In this document: positions 1-7,309 of the stretch, one piece after another
Layout of the letters: every line of letters starts with the position of its first letter
Position numbering within the stretch: the first letter of the stretch is position 1
Origin: Candidatus Paenalcaligenes intestinipullorum
GTDB taxonomy: Bacteria; Pseudomonadota; Gammaproteobacteria; Burkholderiales; Burkholderiaceae_B
NCBI GenBank assembly: GCA_019120675.1
Contig: DWUQ01000024.1
Coordinates: forward strand, 1 to 21,944
Length of the DNA stretch: 21,944 nt
Direction of reading: 5' to 3'
Program-made: the position numbers and the translations under genes
The notes under the pieces: generated by a model
The model's input: only the letters and a program-made list of their open reading frames with translations
Told to the model about the DNA's origin: nothing
Databases searched by the model: none

Positions 1-1
1 G

Positions 2-415
2 ATTTTGGTGATGAACCTCAGTCTGTTTGGCAATATGAATCACATCCAAGGCGCTGAAATTCCTACGATTCAACTGTTGGCTGGGATGTCTCCTTGGATT
101 AGCACACTGTTTGTGATGACGCTGGTGTGCATGATTTACAGCTCGGCGGTGAGTATGTTCTTTTCTTGCTGCGTACGGTTTGCGGAGCCCAATACGAAGC
201 AGTTCCGTCAGCTGAGTGTGTTTGTGACCTTTGCTGGCTTGGGGTGTAGCTTTATTGGCTTTACTAAGCTGGTGGGGACGGTGTATCCGCTGCTGGGCTA
301 TGTGGGTTTTGTGATTATCCTAGGGTTGTTGTACTACGGGGTGACGCATGCGGGGGATCGTTCGAAGCAGTCGGTGCAGTTGTATGCGGATCAGTTGTAC
401 AAGAAGTCGTATTGA
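2..415 (+). CDS. C-terminal part of a YkvI-like multi-spanning membrane protein (5' end outside window)
   Basis: The reading frame is open to the left edge, so this is the 3' end of a longer gene; the TTG at 5 and ATG at 11 are probably internal codons. The 137 visible residues contain about four hydrophobic segments (near residues 25-55, 70-90 and 92-112) and end in a short charged tail, typical of the last helices of a polytopic inner-membrane transporter. The pattern of a helix after 'SPWISTLFV', a short polar loop with 'EPNTKQFRQ', and a final 'YPLLGYVGF' helix resembles YkvI-type uncharacterised membrane proteins as I remember them. The substrate is unknown. A strong terminator follows 15 bases after the stop, so it ends its transcription unit. 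The family assignment is tentative; that it is a membrane protein is clear. Confidence 0.6.
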   Translation: MLVMNLSLFGNMNHIQGAEIPTIQLLAGMSPWISTLFVMTLVCMIYSSAVSMFFSCCVRFAEPNTKQFRQLSVFVTFAGLGCSFIGFTKLVGTVYPLLGYVGFVIILGLLYYGVTHAGDRSKQSVQLYADQLYKKSY

Positions 416-429
416 TTGGTTTTGATTTG

Positions 430-464
430 AAAAAAGCCGTGTCCTGTTTGGATGCGGCTTTTTT
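430..464 (+). terminator. Rho-independent terminator after the YkvI-like gene
   Basis: A15 bp-plus hairpin: the A-run and GCCG at 430-439 pair with CGGC and the T-run at 455-464. The stem continues through two G-T pairs and TCC/GGA to a five-base loop (445-449). The A/T runs on both sides would let it work in either direction, but only the plus-strand gene ends here. Confidence 0.9.
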
Positions 465-476
465 GTGTGCTTTCGT

Positions 477-508
477 TGGGTGTGTTCTTTGCTGGGTGTG
501 TTCTTGGC
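477..508. repeat. Two tandem 16-bp units
   Basis: TGGGTGTGTTCTT(T/G)GC occurs twice back to back (477-492 and 493-508) with one mismatch, between the terminator and the large palindromic repeat. The start of a third unit (TGG) follows. It may be a simple slippage product. Confidence 0.7.
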
Positions 509-514
509 TGGATG

Positions 515-699
515 AACGCCCACGGCTCTGGCCGCTGGCTCCCTTCCGAGTGGCGCTGCGCGCTGCCCTCGTTTGCCCCAAACAAGCAGGTCGTTCGCGA
601 ACTCGCGCTACGCGCTCAGACAGCGCTCACTTTTTTCCTGCTTGTTTGGTGCGCGCTCGGCACTCTCCAAAGTCGCCCGCGGCCAGAGCCGTGGGCGTT
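515..699 (+). repeat. Structured dispersed repeat, copy 1 (nested palindromes)
   Basis: This 185-bp element is bounded by a perfect 21-bp inverted repeat (515-535 with 679-699). Inside is a second perfect 13-bp inverted repeat: CCAAACAAGCAGG at 578-590 with CCTGCTTGTTTGG at 637-649. The 46-base centre (591-636) holds the palindrome TTCGCGAA (594-601) and a small hairpin, GCGCT(CAGAC)AGCGC at 612-626. Copy 2 lies at 8811-8991 on the other strand. The shared core is about 95% identical by hand alignment, but the outer arms differ except for the inner six bases TGGCCG/CGGCCA. Several frames stay open across it because it is GC-rich, but I do not think it codes for protein. No transposase is nearby. 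Confidence 0.9.
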
Positions 700-888
700 T
701 TTGTAGGAATAAGGCTGAAAATAGTGTGTGAATTTAGTTTTATAATATTGTCTTAAAGAGAGGTTTACGAACAAGCAATGAACGACGTTAATGCCAAGCG
801 CTTAGTTCTCAAGAATCCCAAGAGATTGGTTAGGGTTTCAACCTCTTGGGTAGTTTAGAGTAATGTGTTTTGTGCAACGTTAAGGCTA
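700..888. other. Intergenic stretch between repeat copy 1 and the formamidase stop
   Basis: These 189 bases are AT-rich compared with the repeat. The only structure I see is the hairpin at 817-850. I find no ribosome binding site followed by a credible frame and no tRNA-like fold. Confidence 0.5.
817..850 (-). terminator. Possible operon-end hairpin after the formamidase gene
   Basis: CCCAAGAG at 817-824 pairs with CTCTTGGG at 843-850; the inner GGTT/AACC can extend the stem. It lies about 40 bases past the formamidase stop, where the eight-gene amide operon should end. The following run on the minus strand (ATTCTT) is a poor T-tract, so termination may be weak or the hairpin may protect the 3' end. 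No better terminator is visible nearby. Confidence 0.4.
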
Positions 889-1890
889 TTAGCGTGTGTG
901 TTGTTTGATAATGCTTTTTAAAATCGAGGCACCCATCGTGTATTTTGGATCAACCATATTGCCCAAGCGCACACGCCCTGCTTGGGTCAATAGTAGGTAA
1001 GCATCTTCTTCCGTGAAACCAAAATCACTAGCCATCCAGCGAATTAAGTCCCGGTAGGCGCGACGCGTGGCGTCTTCCATAGGACGAGCAGAGCCAATAC
1101 TCATATAGAAATGCTCATTCTCAAGGCGTGGGTTTTTTAAATGAGTCTGCTTAATTAAATCTACTTGTATTGTGGTGGTGGTGGGGTGCTCAATGGCAAC
1201 ACCGCATAGCTCGCCGTCACCTTGCGCGGCGTGGCAGTCGCCAAGGTATAAATAAGCACCGTTAGTTTGTACAGGCAGGTAAATGATCGCGCCAGGGCCA
1301 ATATCTGGTAAATCCATATTGCCACCGTAATAGTCGGGCACTAAGGCACTAATGGCCTCAATTTCTGGTGCAACACCGATGGTTCCGATAAAAGGCTCAT
1401 AAGGCAGTGTGATGTTGTCTGTCCATTGCACGCCCGTCACTGGGTCGACCACTACTTTTTTTACGCGTTCTGGCAAATCAGTGTGCATCATTGCCGTGTC
1501 TGCGGTGGACACTAATCCACCGAAGCCAGGGATCAGTGCGGTGGTGCCACAAGGTTGTGGGCCGCGAGGTTGAATGTTGTGAATGTAGACCGCTAAGCAA
1601 TCCCCTTTTTCAGCCCCTTCAACAAAAACAGGACCATTCTGCGGGTTCAGGAAGGGGAAGTTGAGTTTCTCGGACGGTACGCACGCTTCAGTTTCCAGTA
1701 GGCCTTCAAAGGCATCATGCGTTTCCACTTCGAGTAAGGCACCAGGTTGTACATGTAGTACTGGCTCGGCATACGGGCCATAAACATAGTGGTACTTACC
1801 TTGTGCTGCTTCGTCAATACGGTGTGTGCTGCGTACTTCGCCTTGGGCAACGCCGCGTTTTGCCATTAGAGATTGAGTAATCCAAGTCAT
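889..1890 (-). CDS. fmdA: Acetamidase/formamidase family amidohydrolase
   Basis: This enzyme probably hydrolyses formamide or another short amide to ammonia and the acid in the cytoplasm, the last step of the pathway served by the upstream importer. The 333-residue protein has the features of the FmdA_AmdA family: an N-terminal HYVYGPYAEP stretch, NPQNGPVFVEGAEKGD near 79-97, and the conserved block GDCHAAQGDGELCG near 217-230. I chose ATG 1890 because AAGGAG sits eight bases upstream; a GTG at 1899 would overlap that site. It is the last gene of the operon, 36 bases after urtE. It is shorter than the roughly 400-residue formamidase of Methylophilus, so the exact substrate (formamide, acetamide or other) is inferred from context. 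Confidence 0.88.
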   Translation of the reverse strand: MTWITQSLMAKRGVAQGEVRSTHRIDEAAQGKYHYVYGPYAEPVLHVQPGALLEVETHDAFEGLLETEACVPSEKLNFPFLNPQNGPVFVEGAEKGDCLAVYIHNIQPRGPQPCGTTALIPGFGGLVSTADTAMMHTDLPERVKKVVVDPVTGVQWTDNITLPYEPFIGTIGVAPEIEAISALVPDYYGGNMDLPDIGPGAIIYLPVQTNGAYLYLGDCHAAQGDGELCGVAIEHPTTTTIQVDLIKQTHLKNPRLENEHFYMSIGSARPMEDATRRAYRDLIRWMASDFGFTEEDAYLLLTQAGRVRLGNMVDPKYTMGASILKSIIKQHTR

Positions 1891-1926
1891 TGTTGTCACT
1901 CCTTATAGGAATAAAAAGCCAGGGGG

Positions 1927-2640
1927 TTAAATAGATAGACAGCGCTTCATGGTTTCAGGGTCGTTAAGTGCGTCAGGGCTGAGCTCTTCAGTTAACAAGC
2001 CTTTATCCATCACATAGCAGCGTTGTGCCATGGATTGAATCATTTCTAGGTTTTGCTCAACAAAAATAACGGTTAAGCCTTGTTCTTTATTTAAGCGCAC
2101 CATAAGACGCGCAATGTCTTTGACGATAGATGGTTGTATGCCTTCTGAGGGTTCGTCTAACAGCATTAGCTTGGGGGAACCGATAAGCACTCGGCCTATG
2201 GCTAACTGTTGCTGTTGACCTCCAGATAAGGTGCCCGCGGCCTGCTTGCGGCGCTCAGCAAGAATAGGGAAGTAGTCGTAAATTTCTTCGTATTTATGGC
2301 GCGTAACCTTGCCGCTTAATGATTCGCCTACCTGCAAATTTTCTTCTACTGTCATGCGTGGGAAGACATCTCGCCCTTGGGGTACATAGCCTAACCCTAA
2401 GCGAGCACGTTTAAAGGGAGGCAGTTGCTCAATGCTTTGTTGGTCGAACTGTATCGTGCCGGAGTGGGGCGATAGTAAACCAATGAGGCTTTTCATGAGG
2501 GTGGATTTACCGACACCGTTGCGCCCAATCACCGCCAAAATTTCGCCTTCGGTAATGGTTAAGTTAATCCCCTGCAGTACAGGTTTTGAGCCATAGCCAG
2601 AGCGTAATTGCTGAGTTTCAAGCAACATTTTCTTAGTCAT
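1927..2640 (-). CDS. urtE: ABC transporter ATP-binding protein, UrtE/LivF type
   Basis: This is one of the two ATPases of a branched-chain amino acid/urea/amide type importer. The 237-residue protein has Walker A GRNGVGKST (39-47), Q-loop Q88, signature LSGGQ (138-142), Walker B LMLLDEP (158-164), and VEQN in place of the usual His switch, as is common in LivF/UrtE. Its ATG lies inside the last codons of urtD (eight-base overlap, ATGACTAA), which suggests translational coupling and equal amounts of the two ATPases. An alternative ATG at 2628 is possible but no better supported. The neighbouring formamidase and AmiC/AmiR genes suggest that the cargo is a short amide, so the Urt name marks the family, not proof of urea transport. 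Confidence 0.9.
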   Translation of the reverse strand: MTKKMLLETQQLRSGYGSKPVLQGINLTITEGEILAVIGRNGVGKSTLMKSLIGLLSPHSGTIQFDQQSIEQLPPFKRARLGLGYVPQGRDVFPRMTVEENLQVGESLSGKVTRHKYEEIYDYFPILAERRKQAAGTLSGGQQQQLAIGRVLIGSPKLMLLDEPSEGIQPSIVKDIARLMVRLNKEQGLTVIFVEQNLEMIQSMAQRCYVMDKGLLTEELSPDALNDPETMKRCLSI

Positions 2641-3352
2641 ATGCTTTCCCTAAGTAAATCTCGATAACACGCTCATCGTTTTCAATGTCATTGATGCTGC
2701 CGCTGGCAAAGAGCTTGCCGTAGTTCAGTACCGTGACACGGTCTGCGATTTGTCGTACGAAGGTCATGTCGTGCTCAATCGCTAACACACTCATGCCTTG
2801 TTGGTTCAGGTTTAGCAGCATTTCTCCGGTTTGGTAGGTTTCGTCGGGGGTCATGCCAGCAGTAGGCTCGTCGAGCATTAATAGCTTGGGTTGTAGCGCC
2901 ACAGCCATACCAATTTCTAACCATTGCTTTTGACCATGACTGAGATTTTTCGCCAGCTGTTCTGCATCATTAGCTAAATGTAGAAAGGGCAGTAAACGCT
3001 CCACTGCTGCGCTTAGCTCGTGATGACAGCGGTGTACTTGCTGTAGCGCGACCGTGAGGTTCTGCACTACGGACATTTCTGGAAACACGCCAGGTACTTG
3101 AAATTTGACGCTAATGCCGCGACGGATACGTTTGTACGCGGTTTCATGAGTCATGTCGACGCCGTCGAAGAGTATGCTGCCGCTGTCAGGTTGGATTTCG
3201 CCGAGGATGAGTTTGAAAAAAGTGCTTTTACCTGCTCCATTGGGGCCGACAAGGCAGTGGATCTCTTTGTCGCGGAGGGCGAAATTGACGTCTCCCGTAA
3301 CGTGTAAGCCACCGAACCATTTGTTTAAGCTTTTGGTTTCTAGTAAGTTCAT
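2633..3352 (-). CDS. urtD: ABC transporter ATP-binding protein, UrtD/LivG type
   Basis: This is the second ATPase of the amide importer. In the 239-residue form, Walker A GPNGAGKST is at 36-44, the Q-loop at Q85, the signature LSHGQ at 137-141 (His for the second Gly is usual in this subfamily), Walker B LLMLDEP at 157-163 and the switch His at 194. The frame extends 18 codons further upstream, but GGGGAGAG stands just before ATG 3352, and that start leaves a clean 16-base gap after urtC, so I prefer it. Its 3' end overlaps urtE. Confidence 0.9.
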   Translation of the reverse strand: MNLLETKSLNKWFGGLHVTGDVNFALRDKEIHCLVGPNGAGKSTFFKLILGEIQPDSGSILFDGVDMTHETAYKRIRRGISVKFQVPGVFPEMSVVQNLTVALQQVHRCHHELSAAVERLLPFLHLANDAEQLAKNLSHGQKQWLEIGMAVALQPKLLMLDEPTAGMTPDETYQTGEMLLNLNQQGMSVLAIEHDMTFVRQIADRVTVLNYGKLFASGSINDIENDERVIEIYLGKAYD

Positions 3353-3368
3353 TGTGTCTCTCCCCAGG

Positions 3369-4424
3369 TTATCGTGACGCGCGTGAGCGACGTTGTTGGC
3401 GTGCATGCAGCCATTGTCCTAGGCTTAGGAAAATGCCATTGGGGGCGAGTAATACCGTGAGGGTAAGTAGCAGCCCCATCACTACCATGGCGTACTGGCT
3501 ACCGTAGATCGTTAGGGCTTGGAAACCAGCCAGCACCACTAAAGTGCCTATCAAGGTGGCGGTTAAGTCGTTTCTGCCACTTACTGCGACCCAAATTACT
3601 GGTAATGCGGCGGCACTCATACCCATGTTCGATGGGGTGATATATTGCCCCCATGACACGTATAACACCCCACTTAGACCTGCTAAGACGCTACCAATGA
3701 CAAAGGCGGCTAATTGGTATTTTCGTATGTCATAGCCCAACATTTCAGCGCGTAGCGGGTTATCGCGAGCAGCAACCAGTACATTTCCAAAGCGCGAGTT
3801 CACCAGCATACGTAAGCCGAGGTATACCAATACCAGTAGGGCAAGAGTGATGTAGTACAAGGTGACATCCGCGTACAGTACGATGTCTTCCCCAAACCAA
3901 GGTATGGTTAAAGGCGGCATACCGCTCATGCCGTTAAAGCCGTTTAGCCTGGCTTTGCCTATGGCCCACTCTGGCCCTGCGGTTTGTGCAAGAAAACGCT
4001 CAAGCACGAGGGTGACAGACAGCGTAACAATACCAATGAATACGCCTGTAATACGCCCAAAAAACATGAAGTAGCCGAGTATGGCAGCGAACAGTGCCGT
4101 CACACCTAGACCCAGCAGTAGAGCGAGCCATGTGAAGCCATACTCAGCACCAATATTGATGGTTAATACGGCATACACGTAGCCGCTGATGCCAAAAAAG
4201 GCGGTTTGACCAAAGCTTAAAATGCCACCGTAACCCCAAATCAGGCTAAGCCCTAGAGCCATGAATACCCAATTAAAGAAGTAAACGTTGTTCCCTACAT
4301 CGTAGCCATCGGCAAATAAGGGATACAGCACGGCAACGACGAGTAGAGCGGCAATGGAATACCAAAATTTCGGGCCAGAGCCCAAGGTTTGTGGGCCTTG
4401 CAAAAGACGTAGGTAATTTTTCAT
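3369..4424 (-). CDS. urtC: ABC transporter permease, UrtC/LivM type
   Basis: Inner-membrane permease of the importer. The 351 residues form about nine or ten hydrophobic helices with LivM/UrtC landmarks: SLIWGYGGILSFGQTAFFGISGY (near 60-82, given here in part as the conserved 'LSFGQ' region), the cytoplasmic coupling stretch AARDNPLRAEMLGYD (near 216-230), and a basic C-terminus (HARQQRRSRASR). AAGGAG lies just upstream of ATG 4424, inside the last codons of urtB; the gap to urtB is only three bases. It pairs with UrtB to form the transmembrane channel. Confidence 0.9.
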   Translation of the reverse strand: MKNYLRLLQGPQTLGSGPKFWYSIAALLVVAVLYPLFADGYDVGNNVYFFNWVFMALGLSLIWGYGGILSFGQTAFFGISGYVYAVLTINIGAEYGFTWLALLLGLGVTALFAAILGYFMFFGRITGVFIGIVTLSVTLVLERFLAQTAGPEWAIGKARLNGFNGMSGMPPLTIPWFGEDIVLYADVTLYYITLALLVLVYLGLRMLVNSRFGNVLVAARDNPLRAEMLGYDIRKYQLAAFVIGSVLAGLSGVLYVSWGQYITPSNMGMSAAALPVIWVAVSGRNDLTATLIGTLVVLAGFQALTIYGSQYAMVVMGLLLTLTVLLAPNGIFLSLGQWLHARQQRRSRASR

Positions 4425-4427
4425 TGC

Positions 4428-5300
4428 TTATCTCCTTGTCTTTAACAGCCAACCAGAAATACCTGTAGGCAAAATACGAATGACGACAATAACGGTAACT
4501 AACATGCCAATATGTCCAAACATTTGTCCTTTCCATGAGGTCAGGGCTGCTTTCATGACACCTAGTACTGCAGCGGCAGGGGCTGTCCCAAGGAAAATGT
4601 CTGCGCCCCCGATGACCACAGTGACAAAGGCATCGACCACAAATGCACTACCCATGGTTGGAACGAGTGTCATGGTTGGGGCATACAAGGCACCTGCTAG
4701 ACCTGCTAAGGCAGCACCAATCCCAAAAGTGAGCGAGTAAATGAGGCTGGTGTTCACCCCTAAGCTATTCGCCATATGAGGCACTTGGATCGTGGCGCGT
4801 GCAATCACGCCGAAACGGGTGAAGCGAAATAGCAGATACAGGCTGACCAAGAGGCCAATAGCGACCGCCATTAAGGCAACGCGGTACTCAGAGTAAGAGT
4901 AGCTACCGGAGCTAAAGCTACCCAGTGGTGTACCAGTGCCTGGCATGGTAGAGCCGAGCACGATTAAGGTGCCTTGGGTGACGATAAGGCTAATGCCCCA
5001 GGTGGCTACGATAGTATCCAGAGGGCGTTGGTATAAGTGGCGAACCACGAGGCGTTCTACCACCATGCCAGCAAGCCCAGCTGTCAGAGCACCAATGGCT
5101 ACGGCTAAGATAAAAGGAATACCTGATTTAATGGCGTAGGTAGAAACGTAGGCACCGCAGAGTATGAACTCACCATGCGCTAAATTAATAACGCCCATCA
5201 TGCCAAAAATAATGGCAAGACCGCAGGCGGCCAGTACCAAGAAAGCGAAGGCGTCGCCAGCTTGATACAGAAAGGCAAAAAGAGTACTTAAAGTATCCAT
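4428..5300 (-). CDS. urtB: ABC transporter permease, UrtB/LivH type
   Basis: The second permease, 290 residues with about eight hydrophobic helices. Family features include GVINLAHGEF (near 36-45), the coupling segment RFGVIARATIQVPHMANSLGVN (near 163-184, key residues R, A, G) and VIGGADIFLGTAPAAAVLG (near 228-246). I prefer ATG 5300, where alignable hydrophobic sequence begins. A TTG at 5345 would add 15 polar residues and run into a hairpin. No good Shine-Dalgarno precedes ATG 5300, so the start is less certain than the identity. A 102-base gap with a stem-loop separates it from urtA, the widest gap inside the operon. Confidence 0.88.
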   Translation of the reverse strand: MDTLSTLFAFLYQAGDAFAFLVLAACGLAIIFGMMGVINLAHGEFILCGAYVSTYAIKSGIPFILAVAIGALTAGLAGMVVERLVVRHLYQRPLDTIVATWGISLIVTQGTLIVLGSTMPGTGTPLGSFSSGSYSYSEYRVALMAVAIGLLVSLYLLFRFTRFGVIARATIQVPHMANSLGVNTSLIYSLTFGIGAALAGLAGALYAPTMTLVPTMGSAFVVDAFVTVVIGGADIFLGTAPAAAVLGVMKAALTSWKGQMFGHIGMLVTVIVVIRILPTGISGWLLKTRR

Positions 5301-5351
5301 AACAGAATCCGTGTCGTGCGTGTAATCAAAGTGAGCGCGTAGCAATCCCCC

Positions 5352-5375
5352 ACCTGCTTCCTTTTGGAAGCAGGT
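5352..5375 (-). promoter_or_regulatory. Intercistronic stem-loop between urtA and urtB
   Basis: A perfect 10-bp stem, ACCTGCTTCC (5352-5361) with GGAAGCAGGT (5366-5375), closed by a four-base loop. It is not followed by a T-run on either strand, so it is not a classical terminator. It lies between the binding-protein gene and the permease genes. There, such hairpins often protect the upstream message from 3' decay or allow partial termination, giving more binding protein than permease. That role is inferred. Confidence 0.7.
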
Positions 5376-5402
5376 TTACACGGTGAGTCAGCAGAGAGAG
5401 GG

Positions 5403-6635
5403 TTACTTACTGAGGGACGGGTTGTCGGATGGCGTGTATTGAGCGTATGGGTCTTGTTGCGTGAGATCGCAACCCACCTCACCTAGCCAGTAAGGCTCAA
5501 TGTTTTCCCATATTTCTGGGAAAGTGATGGAGTGATCTTCACCGACACGGGCTAGGTAAATGGTGTGTGATACGTGCTGACTTTTTGGGTCTATACACAC
5601 ACGGCCTTCGGGTGCATCAACGCACACATCACCTTCAGCGATCACTTTGCGTAAATCCGCTTTTTTGGTCGAGCCTTCAGCACGCTCTACCATTTGTTTG
5701 TATAGGTACATGGCATGGTAGGAGTTTTCGGCTTCTTGGTTAATATAGGGCTCGTTAGGGTACTTCTGATGCCACTTGGCTACAAAGGCTTTGGCTTCAG
5801 GCGTATCCACCTCTTCGATAAAGTTGGTGGTCACGTACATGCCTTCTAGGCTAGGCGCTTTAAAGCGTTTGTGCTCATAGCCCTGCCCCACATTCACAGA
5901 AGAAGCCATAGGTAGCTTTAAGTTAGCAGCAAGCGCTTGCTCGTAGTAGGAAGCTTGAGCCGTACCCACTAAGAGTGTTACGACAAAATCAGGCTTAGCG
6001 CGCTGTATATTTTGAATGTTGGTAGAAAACTGTGATACGCCAATAGGAATAAACTCCTCACCGACGAGCTCACCACCATTTTCTTCAATAAATTGGCGTA
6101 CCCATTCTGCGGAAATTTGTCCAAAGTTAAAATCAGCAGCCAAAATATAGACACGCTTACCGTACTTTTCCATCATCCAAGGAATTAGAGTGGAAAGCTG
6201 CTGTTCAGGAACAGCCCCTGTGATGATCATATTGGCGTCACACACACCACCTTCGTACTGATTGTTGTAAAAAGCTAAACCATCGAATTGCTTAACGATA
6301 GGGCGGTAGGCTTCGCGTGAAGCACTGCTGAAGCCAGAAAACACCACGTCTACTTTGTCACGCTGTAGCACACGACGCATCATTTCTTGATGGCGAGTGT
6401 TGTCAGACTGGGTGTCATAAATTACTAGCTCAACTGGACGACCTGCGATACCACCTTCAGCATTAATTTCATCAGTAGCCATTTGAATGGCGCGCACTTT
6501 AGCTATGGTTGGCACCACAAACTCACCTGATTGATCCTCTAATACACCAATCTTAATCGGTTTATCATTTGCGAATACAGCTGTACTGAGTGCTAGGCTG
6601 GTTGCTAAAACTGTGGTTAAAACATGTTGTCTCAT
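5403..6635 (-). CDS. urtA: Periplasmic amide/urea-binding protein of the ABC importer (UrtA/FmdD-like)
   Basis: This is the substrate receptor of the importer. The 410-residue protein starts with a Sec signal peptide (basic MRQH, hydrophobic 5-20, cleavage probably after AVFA at 22). The mature part is a type I periplasmic fold of the Peripla_BP_5 class: IKIGVLEDQSGEF at the start, YDTQSDNTRHQEMMRRVL, VFSGFSSASREAYRPI and FYNNQYEGGVCDANMI. Two Cys near the C-terminus (VCVDAPEGRVC) could form a disulfide. TGGAGGA precedes the ATG. It follows amiR by 55 bases. The formamidase and AmiCR partners, and the absence of urease genes in view, favour a short amide over urea; FmdD of Methylophilus is the closest functional parallel I know. 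Confidence 0.88.
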   Translation of the reverse strand: MRQHVLTTVLATSLALSTAVFANDKPIKIGVLEDQSGEFVVPTIAKVRAIQMATDEINAEGGIAGRPVELVIYDTQSDNTRHQEMMRRVLQRDKVDVVFSGFSSASREAYRPIVKQFDGLAFYNNQYEGGVCDANMIITGAVPEQQLSTLIPWMMEKYGKRVYILAADFNFGQISAEWVRQFIEENGGELVGEEFIPIGVSQFSTNIQNIQRAKPDFVVTLLVGTAQASYYEQALAANLKLPMASSVNVGQGYEHKRFKAPSLEGMYVTTNFIEEVDTPEAKAFVAKWHQKYPNEPYINQEAENSYHAMYLYKQMVERAEGSTKKADLRKVIAEGDVCVDAPEGRVCIDPKSQHVSHTIYLARVGEDHSITFPEIWENIEPYWLGEVGCDLTQQDPYAQYTPSDNPSLSK

Positions 6636-6690
6636 GGTGGTTCCTCCAAGTGGTACCTTAATTAATGATTGTTATCGCCCTCGTTTTGGC

Positions 6691-7308
6691 TTAGCCGAGG
6701 GTACGCTCGTGTTGCTGAACGAGTTGCTGAGCATAGTGCTCAATACTGCATTGTTCGTTCATGCTGTGACGACGAAGGAGGTTGTAGGCTTCTTCGTCGT
6801 CAACAGAAAATTGTTGCATGACAAGGGTTACAGCTTTAATGACGTAACGGCGTGCGTGACGGCGCTCTTCTAGGGTATGGATGCGCTGTGCCAGTTGGGT
6901 TTTTTCATGGTGGGTATTAATAGCCATGAAAAGCGTGGAAAACACAGCGTCTGCATAAATGGGTTTTTTGATAAAGGTGGTGGCACCATTGTTCATCAGC
7001 CTCCCTAGTCGACTTGGAGCCTCACTGCCTACCATCCCGATCACTGGAATCAGGGGGAGTGCAGTTTCACAGAAGCGTGGAATATTGACATTGCCGCTTA
7101 AGTCACCATCTAAAAAAAGCACATCAACATTGCGGTCAATAGGATAGTCGTCAAAGAGTAGCGTAGTGGTTTGCGAACTCACTAGACGTATCTGTACGCC
7201 TAATTTAGCTAGAGTGTTCTGTAAGCTGGGCAGTAGCCGTTGGTCGGCCGTAACTATCGTGGCCTGACGACGGGCAAAGTTTTGTATGCGCGCTCGTTCA
7301 ATAGACAT
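6691..7308 (-). CDS. amiR: AmiR-type ANTAR-domain transcription antiterminator
   Basis: A 205-residue RNA-binding regulator with a pseudo-receiver domain (about 12-130; LFLDGDLSGN near 64-73, IKKP near 113-116), a short coiled coil (about 133-155) and a C-terminal ANTAR domain (about 141-200) with the pattern ARRYVIKAV...VDDEEAYNLLRRHSM. ANTAR proteins of this type bind hairpins in the leader RNA and prevent early termination. I chose ATG 7308 because GGAGGTAG precedes it; that site overlaps the end of amiC, whose stop is one base away. In Pseudomonas AmiR is held inactive by AmiC until an amide binds. The leader upstream of amiC carries a matching target and terminator, so control of the whole operon by this protein is likely though inferred. 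Confidence 0.9.
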   Translation of the reverse strand: MSIERARIQNFARRQATIVTADQRLLPSLQNTLAKLGVQIRLVSSQTTTLLFDDYPIDRNVDVLFLDGDLSGNVNIPRFCETALPLIPVIGMVGSEAPSRLGRLMNNGATTFIKKPIYADAVFSTLFMAINTHHEKTQLAQRIHTLEERRHARRYVIKAVTLVMQQFSVDDEEAYNLLRRHSMNEQCSIEHYAQQLVQQHERTLG

Positions 7309-7309
7309 G

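Noticed and set aside
515..699. Repeat as a classical MITE or an integron attC site
   Set aside because: A MITE should keep the same terminal repeats in each copy, and these are different; no direct target duplication was evident. attC core motifs and an integrase are absent. The mobile-element idea is kept only as a hypothesis.
412..756. Open frame of about 114 codons (and overlapping frames on both strands) across repeat copy 1
   Set aside because: It is produced by the GC-rich palindromic repeat; differences from copy 2 keep base pairing, not protein sequence, and no ribosome binding site supports it.
3353..3406. Longer N-terminus for urtD (start at 3406)
   Set aside because: It would overlap urtC by 38 bases and lacks a ribosome binding site; GGGGAGAG before ATG 3352 is much better.
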